Below, one piece after another: positions 18,822-26,843 of a DNA stretch of 64,000 bases. Position 1 is the stretch's first letter, and each line of letters starts with the position of its first letter. Below the pieces are notes generated by a model, which was given only the letters and a program-made list of their open reading frames with translations, had not been told where the DNA came from and made no database searches. Position numbers and translations under genes: made by a program. Source of the stretch: Gammaproteobacteria bacterium (GTDB lineage: Bacteria; Pseudomonadota; Gammaproteobacteria; Steroidobacterales; Woeseiaceae); the NCBI GenBank assembly GCA_024639825.1, contig JAHEGH010000001.1, positions 62,001 through 126,000 on the forward strand, in the 5' to 3' direction.

Positions 18822-19524
18822 TGTCCGATTCCATTTTGGGCAGGTGGCGATCGAGCGCGCGGCTCGCGGCACGATGCATGACCCATGTCAGCACAACAAT
18901 CGCGATGAGGCCAGCGCCACCAAGCCAGTAACCGAGTGTTGTCGGAGTTGCCTCGCCGGATAATATCTCTCCGATATCGCGAGCCAGTGTTCCGAGATAG
19001 ACGTACAGGGCGACCGGCATGAGCATGCCGACGGCGGTCGCCAGCAGGTGCACCCGCGCCCGGACCGACGTGATGCCATACATGTAGTTAAGCAGATTAA
19101 ACGGAATAACGAGCGACAGCCGCGTCAACACAACAATAAGGAATGCTTCCTCCCGCAGTCCTGCCTCGATAGCCCGGAGTCGTGGATTGCCCGCGACTTT
19201 TGCGGCGACCCACTCGCGGGCGACGAGGCGACCTGCCAGGAAGGCGCTTTGCGCGCCCAGCGTTATTGCGAGCGCGGAAACCAGCGTGCCAATGCCCAGC
19301 CCGAACAGGTAGCCTGCGATCATCATGGAGCCGGAACCGGGGACGAACAGGACCGTCGCCAGGACTACGCACACTGTATAAACGAACGCCCCTGCGAGCG
19401 GGTTGGCCTGCGCCCAGTTGACCATTGCCAGCACAGGTTCGGCGATGGGCGTCACATACACGGCGTAGACGAGGGCGAGAAATATCACCACCATCACGAG
19501 GCGATTGAATATGCGTCGATTCAT
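18814..19524 (-). CDS. TVP38/TMEM64-family (DedA-like) membrane protein
   Basis: This 236-residue protein has about five to six hydrophobic segments and the SNARE-associated/DedA core: VLFVPGSGSMMIAGYLFG followed by SLVIPFNLLNYMYGITSV. In the wider DedA/TVP38 superfamily, members have been implicated in flipping undecaprenyl phosphate or phospholipids. Cotranscription with dacB, which acts on peptidoglycan, would fit a lipid-carrier role, but this is inference. Its ATG overlaps the stop of the sigma-54 activator (TAATG), and its end overlaps dacB by 8 bases. Confidence 0.85.
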   Translation of the reverse strand: MNRRIFNRLVMVVIFLALVYAVYVTPIAEPVLAMVNWAQANPLAGAFVYTVCVVLATVLFVPGSGSMMIAGYLFGLGIGTLVSALAITLGAQSAFLAGRLVAREWVAAKVAGNPRLRAIEAGLREEAFLIVVLTRLSLVIPFNLLNYMYGITSVRARVHLLATAVGMLMPVALYVYLGTLARDIGEILSGEATPTTLGYWLGGAGLIAIVVLTWVMHRAASRALDRHLPKMESDNA

Positions 19525-21320
19525 TACGCTGGTCTCTTGATCCTGAGCGTGCGGATGCGATCCGCGAGTGTGGTTGGGCGCACGCCCAGCAATTCTGCTG
19601 CGCCACCCTTGCCCGACACCTTCCAGTCAGCCTGCTCAAGTGCCCTTATCAGGTTGGTTTTCTGGAACTCCCGCATTTCTTTTTCGGTCAGTGGCCCTTC
19701 GCCGCGCGGCTCGACCGGCGCCGTGCGTTCTTCGTCGAATTTTAGTTCCGGCATGGACAGATCCAGGCGCAGCGACTTGCCGGGGGACAGAATAACGGCG
19801 CGCTCAATCACGTTCTTGAGCTCGCGCACATTACCGGGCCAGCTATAGGATTTCATGTTGGCGACCTGCGAGCGCGTGAGCGTCAGCGCTTCGCGGCCAA
19901 AATCCTTGCAGGTCTGCTCAAGGAAGTGCTGTGCAAGCTGCACGATGTCGTCACCACGCTCGCGCAGTGGCGGTACGTCCACCGGGAACACGCTTATGCG
20001 ATAGAAGAGATCCTCGCGGAACTCGCCATCGACGATCAGGCGCTCGAGATCGCGATTGGTCGCCGCAATGACACGAACGTCGACGGACTTCGTGATGTCG
20101 TCACCAACCCGCTCGAATTCACTCTCCTGCAGGACACGCAGCAACTTGCCCTGCAACTCGAGAGGAATTTCGCCGATTTCGTCGAGAAAAATCGTACCGC
20201 CATCCGCAAGCTGAAATCGTCCAATTCGATCCCGGTGCGCACCTGTGAAGGCGCCCTTCACGTGACCGAAGAACTCACTTTCAAACAGTTCCTTGGGAAT
20301 AGACGCGCAGTTCACTTTGACAAGCGGCCCATCAGAACGAGGGCTTCGAGCGTGGATTTCCCTCGCGACGAGCTCTTTGCCGACGCCCGACTCGCCCTGT
20401 ACGAGTACGCTGGCCGGCGTCTCCGCCACGGCTTCAATGCGTTTCAACATCCGTCTCAGAGCCTGGCTGGTTCCAACAATACGGCCGAAATTCAGTGCGA
20501 CGTTGACTTCCTCGCGCAGGTAGTCGCGTTCGTTCTCCAGTTCCTCACGCAGGCGGGCGTTTTCGGCGAGGGTCCGCCGCAGCTCTCGTTCGGCACGATT
20601 TCTCTCAGTGACGTCTTTGGATGCCACGAGCATTCTGTCGACGTGGCCATGTTCGTCGCGATGTGAGATTGCCGACATGATGAGGTCGATTGGCTGGCCA
20701 TCCTTGGCAACCATCTGGCGTTCAAGGTTGTTGAAGTCTCCTTCGGCGATCAGCTCACGCAAACCACCGTCGGCGTATTTCTTCTGGTCAGCGATGCTCA
20801 TGAAATCCGTAACCGGGCGGCCCAGCACTTCGTCGCGCGTGAATCCCAGTTTACTGAGCCAATGGTCCGTGACCGTGATGATCAGACCGTCCCCATCCAC
20901 CGTGTGCAGCATGGCTGGCGTCGATCGATACAGGGTGCGGTACTTGAAGTTCGCGCGTGCCTGGTCGGACAGCTCCGAATACATGGCGACTGTCCGCAGA
21001 TATTTGCCCTCAGCATCGTACTCGACAAATGCATTCGTGACGCACTCAACAATCTCGCCCGAAGACGTGACGAATGACACGGGCTTGTTCTCAAGCTTGC
21101 CGCGCCTGCGCAATGCCGGACGTAATTCGTGCACGATACACTCGGCCGTTTCCTCGGTCGCGAATTCCTCCGGACGGTGCCCAACCATGTCCTCGAGTTC
21201 ATAGCCAAGGCGCTCCAGCATGGCGTCATTGACGTCAAGATAGGCGCCGTCTTCGGCGATCGACGTGGTCATAACCGGCGCCTTGCGAAACAACCACTCG
21301 TAATCGTCCTTTGAAATCAT
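19524..21320 (-). CDS. Sigma-54-dependent transcriptional activator with two PAS domains
   Basis: This 598-residue bacterial enhancer-binding protein has two PAS domains (about 8-120 and 128-245), a short coiled coil, an AAA+ domain (about 280-515) and a Fis-type helix-turn-helix (about 566-590). Walker A is GESGVGKE (309-316), the sigma-54 contact loop GAFTGA (356-361) is intact, and Walker B is IFLDEIGE (377-384). There is no receiver domain, so it senses its signal through the PAS modules rather than by phosphorylation. An 18-bp inverted repeat begins 12 bases before its ATG, suggesting autoregulation as well as control of the divergent small gene. It leads an operon with TVP38 and dacB. 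Confidence 0.93.
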   Translation of the reverse strand: MISKDDYEWLFRKAPVMTTSIAEDGAYLDVNDAMLERLGYELEDMVGHRPEEFATEETAECIVHELRPALRRRGKLENKPVSFVTSSGEIVECVTNAFVEYDAEGKYLRTVAMYSELSDQARANFKYRTLYRSTPAMLHTVDGDGLIITVTDHWLSKLGFTRDEVLGRPVTDFMSIADQKKYADGGLRELIAEGDFNNLERQMVAKDGQPIDLIMSAISHRDEHGHVDRMLVASKDVTERNRAERELRRTLAENARLREELENERDYLREEVNVALNFGRIVGTSQALRRMLKRIEAVAETPASVLVQGESGVGKELVAREIHARSPRSDGPLVKVNCASIPKELFESEFFGHVKGAFTGAHRDRIGRFQLADGGTIFLDEIGEIPLELQGKLLRVLQESEFERVGDDITKSVDVRVIAATNRDLERLIVDGEFREDLFYRISVFPVDVPPLRERGDDIVQLAQHFLEQTCKDFGREALTLTRSQVANMKSYSWPGNVRELKNVIERAVILSPGKSLRLDLSMPELKFDEERTAPVEPRGEGPLTEKEMREFQKTNLIRALEQADWKVSGKGGAAELLGVRPTTLADRIRTLRIKRPA

Positions 21321-21332
21321 CGGCGCATGATA

Positions 21333-21385
21333 TACGGAATTTCGTAAATTGTCCTACGATTTTTCGTAATTTACGAAATTCCGTA
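21333..21385. promoter_or_regulatory. 18-bp perfect inverted repeat, candidate enhancer for the sigma-54 activator
   Basis: The arms TACGGAATTTCGTAAATT (21333-21350) and AATTTACGAAATTCCGTA (21368-21385) are exact reverse complements separated by 17 bases. Each arm is itself nearly symmetrical around TTTCGTAAA, and a third TTTCGTAA box fills the spacer. The site sits about 75-125 bases upstream of the predicted transcription start of the small gene at 21513, a normal distance for an enhancer, and directly upstream of the activator's own start codon. No nearby coding sequence explains the repeat. Confidence 0.75.
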
Positions 21386-21431
21386 ATTTCTATTTTTGAG
21401 TTAAGCCTCTGTTTTATAAGCATTTAGCAAG

Positions 21432-21449
21432 TTGGCACAAGAAATGCAT
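21432..21449 (+). promoter_or_regulatory. Sigma-54 (-24/-12) promoter
   Basis: The sequence TTGGCACAAGAAATGCAT matches the RpoN consensus TTGGCAC-N5-TTGC with one mismatch. The essential GG (21434-21435) and GC (21446-21447) are separated by exactly 10 bases. The predicted start is near 21459, about 54 bases before the 94-aa small gene. The divergent sigma-54 activator and the inverted repeat at 21333-21385 complete the expected arrangement. Confidence 0.8.
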
Positions 21450-21512
21450 TAAGGAAGACAGAATGTATTACCTCTGAATCCCAGAATAACCGAATTTTTA
21501 AAGGACACACTG

Positions 21513-21797
21513 ATGAAAGCCAAGAACATTGAAAACAATCTCGCGCTGGTAGGCGCGCTGATCGTTTTAGTTGGCGTTTCGTTTGCCGCCGAGGACGCCC
21601 TCGGCTTTGAAGCCGCTGACGTAACCGCCACGGCCGTTGCAATTCACAACGTAGCCGCCAGCACCACAAGCGGTGCGGCGAAAGCTAATGCCGACGCGGC
21701 AGCGCTGGCTGCCAAATCCCTGGCACGCGAAAACTGGCTCGACCTTGATATCAAGCTTGACGACCACAGGTCTACGCTGGTTGCAGACAAGAAGTAA
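21513..21797 (+). CDS. Small secreted or membrane-tethered protein under sigma-54 control, unknown family
   Basis: This 94-residue protein has a hydrophobic N-terminal segment (about 8-26, ending VGVSFAAEDALG), followed by an alanine-rich stretch (AADVTATAVAIHNVAAST) and a charged tail ending LVADKK. The N-terminus could be a signal peptide or an anchor. AAGGA seven bases before the ATG supports the start. I do not recognise the family. It is the only gene between the sigma-54 promoter and the strong terminator at 21947-21977, so it and its structured 3' region appear to be the target of the divergent activator. Confidence 0.7.
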   Translation: MKAKNIENNLALVGALIVLVGVSFAAEDALGFEAADVTATAVAIHNVAASTTSGAAKANADAAALAAKSLARENWLDLDIKLDDHRSTLVADKK

Positions 21798-21977
21798 GGT
21801 CTGACAAGAACCCCCCTTCGGTTGCGACCCGAGCAGGTATCTCTCTCCCCCGAAGACCTGGTCGCGCTTCCGAAAACAGAGCCCGATGGATTGCGGCTCT
21901 TACGGACCTGGAAGGTCCGGCGGCATTCCCCCAAGCCGCTAACTATGGGCGCCGGCTCGCCGGCGCCCTTTCTTTTT
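21798..21977 (+). ncRNA. Candidate structured RNA or 3'-UTR small RNA with GGA and C-rich loops
   Basis: The 150 bases between the small gene's stop and the terminator can fold into a series of hairpins. AGAGCC/GGCTCT (21878-21900) has the loop CGATGGATTGC. CGGACC/GGTCCG (21903-21919) has the loop TGGAA. GCGGC/GCCGC (21920-21939) has the loop ATTCCCCCAA. CAGGT/ACCTG (21834-21860) has a pyrimidine-rich loop containing CCCCC. An outer pairing joins GCGACC (21824-21829) with GGTCGC (21860-21865). Two loops expose GGA, the core of CsrA/RsmA sites; two expose CCCCC, which could pair with ribosome-binding sites. The region could be an sRNA released from, or cotranscribed with, the small gene. The folding is by eye. 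Confidence 0.4.
21947..21977 (+). terminator. Strong intrinsic terminator
   Basis: A 10-bp perfect GC-rich stem, GGGCGCCGGC (21947-21956) and GCCGGCGCCC (21959-21968), has a 2-base spacer and is followed by TTTCTTTTT. It ends the transcript of the sigma-54-driven small gene and its structured 3' region. The stem could also help end the convergent PGPGW gene, but the T-run is only on the plus strand. Confidence 0.9.
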
Positions 21978-21994
21978 GTCCGCATTGTTCGTGC

Positions 21995-22267
21995 CTAGTC
22001 ATCGGCAACCCTGTCCCGATGCGCTTCGGCGCGAGAATTTAGATGATTTGAATTGCGGTTACTGATCGACTTGCGCAGGCGCTTGAGCCATGCCCGTGCC
22101 CAGGTAAACTCGATACTCAGAATCGCAAGCCCCACAGGGATTACAATCAATGCCGGACCCGGCGTAACCAGCATCACCACACCGACCGCAAGAACCGTAG
22201 CGCCTACAACGCCGATTATGATCCGTCGTGCGGTCTTGTATGTAAGATGCGCGGCTCGCCTGATCAA
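21995..22267 (-). CDS. PGPGW-family small transmembrane protein
   Basis: This 90-residue protein has two hydrophobic segments (RIIIGVVGATVLAVGVVMLV and the segment after TPGP) and the family signature LVTPGPALIVIPVGLAILSI, then FTWARAWLKRLR. PGPGW proteins are small inner-membrane proteins of unknown function. The start is a TTG with AAGGA seven bases upstream. The C-terminal 25 residues are polar (NSNHLNSRAEAHRDRVADD) and probably cytoplasmic. It stands alone, divergent from the exported protein at 22313. Confidence 0.78.
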   Translation of the reverse strand: MIRRAAHLTYKTARRIIIGVVGATVLAVGVVMLVTPGPALIVIPVGLAILSIEFTWARAWLKRLRKSISNRNSNHLNSRAEAHRDRVADD

Positions 22268-22312
22268 TCAAAGATCCTTCGCTTTTTCCGTGCTGTGTCG
22301 TAGCCTTGGTGC

Positions 22313-22831
22313 ATGAACATCAACCGGGTATCTATTTTAGCGCTGTTTGTCGCTACAGGTTACATTCCGACCGCCTTTGCCGGCGAAAGTGTCGCCGTTG
22401 TAGCAGAAGAGGCGGAAATTGTGGTCACGCCTCGAGCTGCCAACTTGAAGTTGATCGAATTGCCGGCACTCGATGTCGCTCTTCGCGCAACATTCCAGTG
22501 CGCCGGCATTGCTGAGTCACTGACGCTAAGTGTCGCCGATTCGTATACAACACTGGGGCAAGACGCGATCGCGGACCAGCGATCAGCAAACCTGTTGCTG
22601 ACCGTACCCGCACCACAACTATCGCTGGCAGCAAGCAGCGGTTTCTGCCTCAAGGATGATGTGGCAAGTACGAACGAACTGCTGGTGCCCGGCCTCGCGA
22701 CCGCGCATGCCTCATTGCGCTGCAGGACTGAAGATGGCGTAACGGTGCATTTCGCCAGCGGACCGTTGCAGGTCAGGCTGCGCTGCAGCCGCCCCTCGAC
22801 CGAGGATCAGGACCCGCCGTCGGACAGGTGA
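22313..22831 (+). CDS. Exported hypothetical protein
   Basis: This 172-residue protein has a signal peptide (MNINRVSILALFVATGYIPTAFA) and a mature part of roughly 150 residues rich in short beta-like stretches, with four cysteines (at FQCAG, SGFCL, LRCRT and LRCSR) that could form two disulfides. I do not recognise the family. It probably resides in the periplasm. The last 25 bases overlap the end of the convergent dienelactone hydrolase gene, so the C-terminal STEDQDPPSDR may be lightly constrained. Confidence 0.6.
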   Translation: MNINRVSILALFVATGYIPTAFAGESVAVVAEEAEIVVTPRAANLKLIELPALDVALRATFQCAGIAESLTLSVADSYTTLGQDAIADQRSANLLLTVPAPQLSLAASSGFCLKDDVASTNELLVPGLATAHASLRCRTEDGVTVHFASGPLQVRLRCSRPSTEDQDPPSDR

Positions 22832-23715
22832 CGGCCCAGGAATTCGATGGTCTTCTCCCAGGCGTCGGTTGCCGCTTCTGCGTTGTAGTTCGTGCCGGTT
22901 GGATTGGCGAACGCGTGTCCGACCCCCGGGTAAATGTGAATCTCGTGGTCCTTACGCAGGTGCTCCAGGGCGTCGCGAAACGCTTCGACAGAGTCCACCT
23001 TGATACCCGCATCATCAGCTCCGAATAAGCCGAGAATAGGTGCGTTTATCGCACGGAGCTTGTCTTCGTCAGCCGTAACCTGCCCATAGTAAATGACGCT
23101 CGCATCGAGATCGTCCGGAAACAGCTGCGCCGTGTTCAATGACCAGCCGCCGCCGAAACACCAACCCAATGACCCAACACGAGGTGCTCCTGCTGTCGCC
23201 AGGAATTGATAGGCGCCACGAAGGTTTTGCCGGGCCACCTCGGGTTCCTCGACGACCTCGAGCATCAACGCCCGTGCCTGCGCCGGTGTGCTCGCCGTCC
23301 GGCCACCGTACAAATCGACGGCCAGTACCATGTAGCCTTCCCCGGCAAGGCGATCGGCCATTGCACGGACATTGTCGTTCAGGCCCCACCATTCGTGAAT
23401 CACGATCAATGCAGGCAGCGGTTCCAACATATCGGACGGCGCTGAAAAATAGCCGTATACGTTTTGGTCCCCCACTTCGACATAAGGCATTTTGGGATCC
23501 GAAATAACGGCCCGCGCCGGCGCGATTTCAGCAACGGGGCTCGGCTCTGTCGTGTCTTTCGCATGCTCCCTCGACATGGCTTCGGCGTTCTCACGGCCCG
23601 CTACCTTGTCAGATTCGTCGTTGACAGTCTCTTCTTTTGCGCAAGCGCTCAATAACAGGCCACTAACCAGAAGCGCGGCAAGCATGCCCGTTTTTGAAAG
23701 ACTGGCTGTCAACAT
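22807..23715 (-). CDS. Dienelactone hydrolase-family lipoprotein
   Basis: This 302-residue protein has a lipoprotein signal (LLVSGLLLSAC), a low-complexity acidic linker to about residue 70, and an alpha/beta hydrolase domain of the dienelactone hydrolase type. The nucleophile is a cysteine in GSLGWCFGGGWSL, the acid lies near GLFGADDAG, and the histidine is in YPGVGHAFANPTG. Cysteine instead of serine is the norm for this family. The usual enzyme opens dienelactones in aromatic catabolism, but many members have unknown substrates, and the lipid anchor points to an envelope role. No aromatic-degradation genes are nearby. Confidence 0.85.
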   Translation of the reverse strand: MLTASLSKTGMLAALLVSGLLLSACAKEETVNDESDKVAGRENAEAMSREHAKDTTEPSPVAEIAPARAVISDPKMPYVEVGDQNVYGYFSAPSDMLEPLPALIVIHEWWGLNDNVRAMADRLAGEGYMVLAVDLYGGRTASTPAQARALMLEVVEEPEVARQNLRGAYQFLATAGAPRVGSLGWCFGGGWSLNTAQLFPDDLDASVIYYGQVTADEDKLRAINAPILGLFGADDAGIKVDSVEAFRDALEHLRKDHEIHIYPGVGHAFANPTGTNYNAEAATDAWEKTIEFLGRHLSDGGS

Positions 23716-23767
23716 TCTCGGTTCCTGGTGTCTTGAGGAGTGCCGTAGTTTAAAACAATGCGCGGCG

Positions 23768-23923
23768 CTAGTCCCACTCATCATCGTCCCACTCCTTGAG
23801 TTTGCTCTTGTCGACCTGCTTCCATTGCTGTTCACTTAGGCGGTTGTAGCTGACAATCTTGGCGATCGTATAGATGACAATCACAGCGATCATGACAAGA
23901 AGAAAAATCAGGCCTTTTGGCAT
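23768..23923 (-). CDS. 51-residue single-span membrane protein
   Basis: The frame reads MPKGLIFLLVMIAVIVIYTI, then a polar half containing YNRLSEQQWKQVDKSKLKEW and a short acidic end (DDDEWD). One transmembrane helix at the N-terminus is followed by a cytoplasmic-looking amphipathic tail. Codon use and the clean hydrophobic/polar split suggest a real gene, although the ribosome-binding site (GGGGCAGAACGCG) is weak. It lies between the dienelactone hydrolase gene and the divergent ABC ATPase gene. I know no family for it. Confidence 0.6.
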   Translation of the reverse strand: MPKGLIFLLVMIAVIVIYTIAKIVSYNRLSEQQWKQVDKSKLKEWDDDEWD

Positions 23924-24014
23924 CGCGTTCTGCCCCGACATTTACTGTGTTCACAGCATAGCATCGGCTTGAGCGCTCCGTCAGTGAGCGACACAGGATA
24001 AGGCGGAAAAATCG

Positions 24015-24827
24015 ATGACCAATGAAGTACCACTGGTAGAAATTCGCAACGCCACAATATGGCGCGGAACGACCTGCGTGTTCAAAGATCTGAACCTGAT
24101 CATCGAACAACACGAACGCGTCGCGATTGTCGGGCCGAATGGATCGGGCAAAACCACACTGCTCAAGGCAATGAATCGCGAGCTGTATCCGGTTGCGCGT
24201 CCTGATACCGTTTTCAGGATCCTCGGTCGTGACCAGTGGAATGTCTGGGAGCTACGCAAGCACATTGGGCTGGTCTCACAGGACCTGCAACAACGCTATA
24301 CACCAACCACGACCGCACTCGAGGTCGTCGTGTCCGGCTTTCACTCGAGCATTGGCGTGCACGGCACGCTGGCGAAGCGTGTTGACCAGCAGCAGCTTGA
24401 TGCCGCGCACACTACGCTCGATGAACTGGGTATCGGATCACTTGCGACCACACCACTGCGGGCCATGTCGACCGGCCAGCAGCGTCGGTGCATCCTGGCA
24501 CGTGCCCTGGTACACAAGCCACATACGCTGATCCTCGATGAGCCAACGGCGGGCCTCGATTTCGCGGCAAGCTTCGACTACCTGCAACGCATTCAGGCGC
24601 TGTCGGCTGCCGGGCGCAACATTATTGTCGTTACCCACCATCTCAACGAGATTCCGCCAGCAATCGATCGTGTGATCCTGCTTCAGAACGGTCGCATCGC
24701 TGCTGAGGGCAGGAAAAGCGAAGTCCTGACTGAAACACAGCTCAGTGACGTCTACGAAACATCGATCCGGGTGACCGAAATCGACGGCTACTACCTGGCG
24801 TATCCGGGCCAGAACGCTAAAACGTGA
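24015..24827 (+). CDS. Stand-alone ABC transporter ATP-binding protein
   Basis: This 270-residue ABC ATPase has Walker A GPNGSGKTTLLKAM, Q-loop GLVSQDLQQRY, a signature reading AMSTGQQRRCILARAL in place of LSGGQ, Walker B HTLILDEPTAGLDF, and the H-loop histidine in IIVVTHHLNEIP. The overall pattern resembles the ModF-like and iron/metal type ATPases. No permease or binding protein is adjacent, and the ATPase has only one nucleotide-binding domain. It may serve a permease encoded elsewhere. The following gene starts 45 bases later. Confidence 0.85.
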   Translation: MTNEVPLVEIRNATIWRGTTCVFKDLNLIIEQHERVAIVGPNGSGKTTLLKAMNRELYPVARPDTVFRILGRDQWNVWELRKHIGLVSQDLQQRYTPTTTALEVVVSGFHSSIGVHGTLAKRVDQQQLDAAHTTLDELGIGSLATTPLRAMSTGQQRRCILARALVHKPHTLILDEPTAGLDFAASFDYLQRIQALSAAGRNIIVVTHHLNEIPPAIDRVILLQNGRIAAEGRKSEVLTETQLSDVYETSIRVTEIDGYYLAYPGQNAKT

Positions 24828-24872
24828 CCTGTTACGCTATTTTTTCTCAGTCGGGATATTATCCTGTGGCTT

Positions 24873-25580
24873 ATGTTCAAACCGGTCCACAAGATCATTA
24901 CCAGCACACCGCTTGTCGCAATGCCGGCATTGGCGGCTGAGGGCGGCGCGCAGACCGGCATCACGAGCGTAGGGCCCGCGATGTTCCTGTTCACCATTGC
25001 GGGCGCGCTGCTATTGACCCTGGTTTTCCGCTCTGCGGCAAATCACCTCGCGACGTTCATTACCGGCAAGATCGGTCAGTTCCGAATTCGCTCCGCGCTG
25101 GCAAAACGCAGCCCGGACGTTTTGCACGATTTCATTCTGCCCGGCGCCTACGGTGGTCTTGCCAAGATCGACCATGCCATTCTTACCTCTGGCGGCATTC
25201 TTTGCATCCAGACCAAACACTTCAATGGGATTGTTTTTGGTGGCGAGGATGAAGCCCAGTGGACTAATGTCGACGGTGTGCATCGCCGCCGCTTCCTGAA
25301 TCCTCTGATCCAGAACGAAGGGCGCACGCGCGCGTTGCGCAAGGTTGTTCCTGACGTCCCTGTCGAGAACCTCGTCATCTTCACCGGCTCCGTCGAGTTC
25401 ACGACCGCGCCCCCGAAGAATGTCATTCATGTTCGCGAGCTCGAGAGTTTTGTCGCAAAGCACGTCTTTGGTCCCAGCAAGATCAAGGATTGGCAGGCTG
25501 TCTGGCTGACCGTCAATTCCGCCGTCTTGCGGGACGACGCTGCACGCAAGGATTTCTCTGCGCAAATCAGCTTCGGCTGA
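24873..25580 (+). CDS. NERD-domain protein with membrane anchor
   Basis: This 235-residue protein has a hydrophobic N-terminal region (two segments, to about residue 60) followed by a NERD (nuclease-related) domain. Recognisable parts are ILPGAYGGLAKIDHAILTSG, ILCIQTKHFNGIVFGGED and ENLVIFTGSVEFTT. NERD is related to restriction-endonuclease-like folds; the Asp and Gln-x-Lys here (KIDHAI, IQTKHF) occupy the expected catalytic positions. The domain's role is usually unknown. It could process nucleic acid at the membrane. It is not clearly coupled to its neighbours. Confidence 0.8.
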   Translation: MFKPVHKIITSTPLVAMPALAAEGGAQTGITSVGPAMFLFTIAGALLLTLVFRSAANHLATFITGKIGQFRIRSALAKRSPDVLHDFILPGAYGGLAKIDHAILTSGGILCIQTKHFNGIVFGGEDEAQWTNVDGVHRRRFLNPLIQNEGRTRALRKVVPDVPVENLVIFTGSVEFTTAPPKNVIHVRELESFVAKHVFGPSKIKDWQAVWLTVNSAVLRDDAARKDFSAQISFG

Positions 25581-25627
25581 GCTGATGCTTTATACTCGGT
25601 CGCCATGTCCGGCCCGAGAGATACTGC

Positions 25628-26839
25628 ATGGAATCTGTCCTGATTGATTCACCGATCGGCGTGCTCGCCGTGTTATGCGGGGTTGCCGCTTTCTTCTTCC
25701 TGCTCGCACAGGTAACAGCAGCCAAACTCTTTAACTACATTCCACCACTGCTGTTCATATACGCCACGCCAATTTTCCTCAGCAATCTTGCTGTCGGCGG
25801 CAAGACCCTTATTCCGAATTCATCGATCATTTACTCGGGTCTCAGTCAGTTCGTGCTGCCCGTTTTCATTGTATTGATGTTGATCAAGGTCAACGTCCCG
25901 GCGATCGTCAAAGTGATGGGGAAAGGCGTACTCGTGATGCTCATGGGTACGGCCGGCGTCATGGTCGGCGGTGTCGTCTCTTACATCATCGTTCACGGCT
26001 GGCTGCCGGATGACTCGTGGAAAGGCGTCGGCACCCTGGCCGGCAGCTGGATCGGGGGTACGGCGAACATGCTGGCAGCCAAGGAGATTCTCGGCGCATC
26101 CGAATCGCAGTTCACGCTCGCGATCGTTGCCGACAACGTTATCTACATCGTCTGGCTGCCGATACTTCTGATGTCGCGCGACTACGCCGACAAGTTCAAC
26201 AAGTGGGCACGCGTCCCGGAAGACCGACTCGCCGCGATGGACGCCGCCGCCGAATTGCACATTGAAGACGACCATGCACCGAAGATGCAGCAGTACCTGT
26301 ATCTCGCGGCTGTTGTTATCGGCGTCACCGCCATCGGACACGGCACCGCGCCGGGTATTGCCGCCTGGATCTCCGAGTTATCCCCAGGGGCAGCAGGAAT
26401 ATTCTCGGAAACAACCACACGGATTCTGCTGATCACAACTATCTCGCTGGCGCTATCGACAACCCGCGTATCGGAGCTACCGAACTCGACCGCACTGGGT
26501 ACCGCGCTGGTTTATATATTCGTCGCCGGTATGGGTGCACGAGCGGAAATCTCGGGCCTGGGTGATGCGCCGGCCTTCGTGCTGGGCGCGTTCATCTGGA
26601 TCTTCATCCACGGCCTGTTCATGCTCGCCGGCGCATGGCTGTTTCGTGTCGATGTACACAGTGTCGCCATCGCTTCCGCCGCGAACATCGGCGCTGCGGC
26701 GTCGGCGCCCATCGTTGCAGCGCATCACCGGCCGAATCTTGTGCCCGCATCAATCCTGCTGGCCTTGCTTGGCTACGCCTTGGGCAATTACCTCGCGCCC
26801 CTGACCGGACACCTCGCGAGGATCGCCGTCGGGCAGTAA
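25628..26839 (+). CDS. DUF819-family membrane transporter-like protein
   Basis: This 403-residue protein has about 10-12 transmembrane segments. The family segments SWIGGTANMLAAKEILGAS, NVIYIVWLPILLMSRDYADK and SAANIGAAASAPIVAAHHRP are present. DUF819 (YjcL-like) proteins are predicted permeases of unknown substrate. Polar and small residues in GTANM and AASAPIV could line a substrate path. The next gene starts 4 bases after its stop, suggesting a two-gene transcript with the MBL-fold hydrolase. Confidence 0.83.
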   Translation: MESVLIDSPIGVLAVLCGVAAFFFLLAQVTAAKLFNYIPPLLFIYATPIFLSNLAVGGKTLIPNSSIIYSGLSQFVLPVFIVLMLIKVNVPAIVKVMGKGVLVMLMGTAGVMVGGVVSYIIVHGWLPDDSWKGVGTLAGSWIGGTANMLAAKEILGASESQFTLAIVADNVIYIVWLPILLMSRDYADKFNKWARVPEDRLAAMDAAAELHIEDDHAPKMQQYLYLAAVVIGVTAIGHGTAPGIAAWISELSPGAAGIFSETTTRILLITTISLALSTTRVSELPNSTALGTALVYIFVAGMGARAEISGLGDAPAFVLGAFIWIFIHGLFMLAGAWLFRVDVHSVAIASAANIGAAASAPIVAAHHRPNLVPASILLALLGYALGNYLAPLTGHLARIAVGQ

Positions 26840-26843
26840 GCGA

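Noticed and set aside
21513-21797. PEP-CTERM or GlyGly-CTERM tail on the sigma-54 target protein
   Set aside because: The C-terminus is charged (LVADKK) without a hydrophobic helix, so no sorting signal is present.
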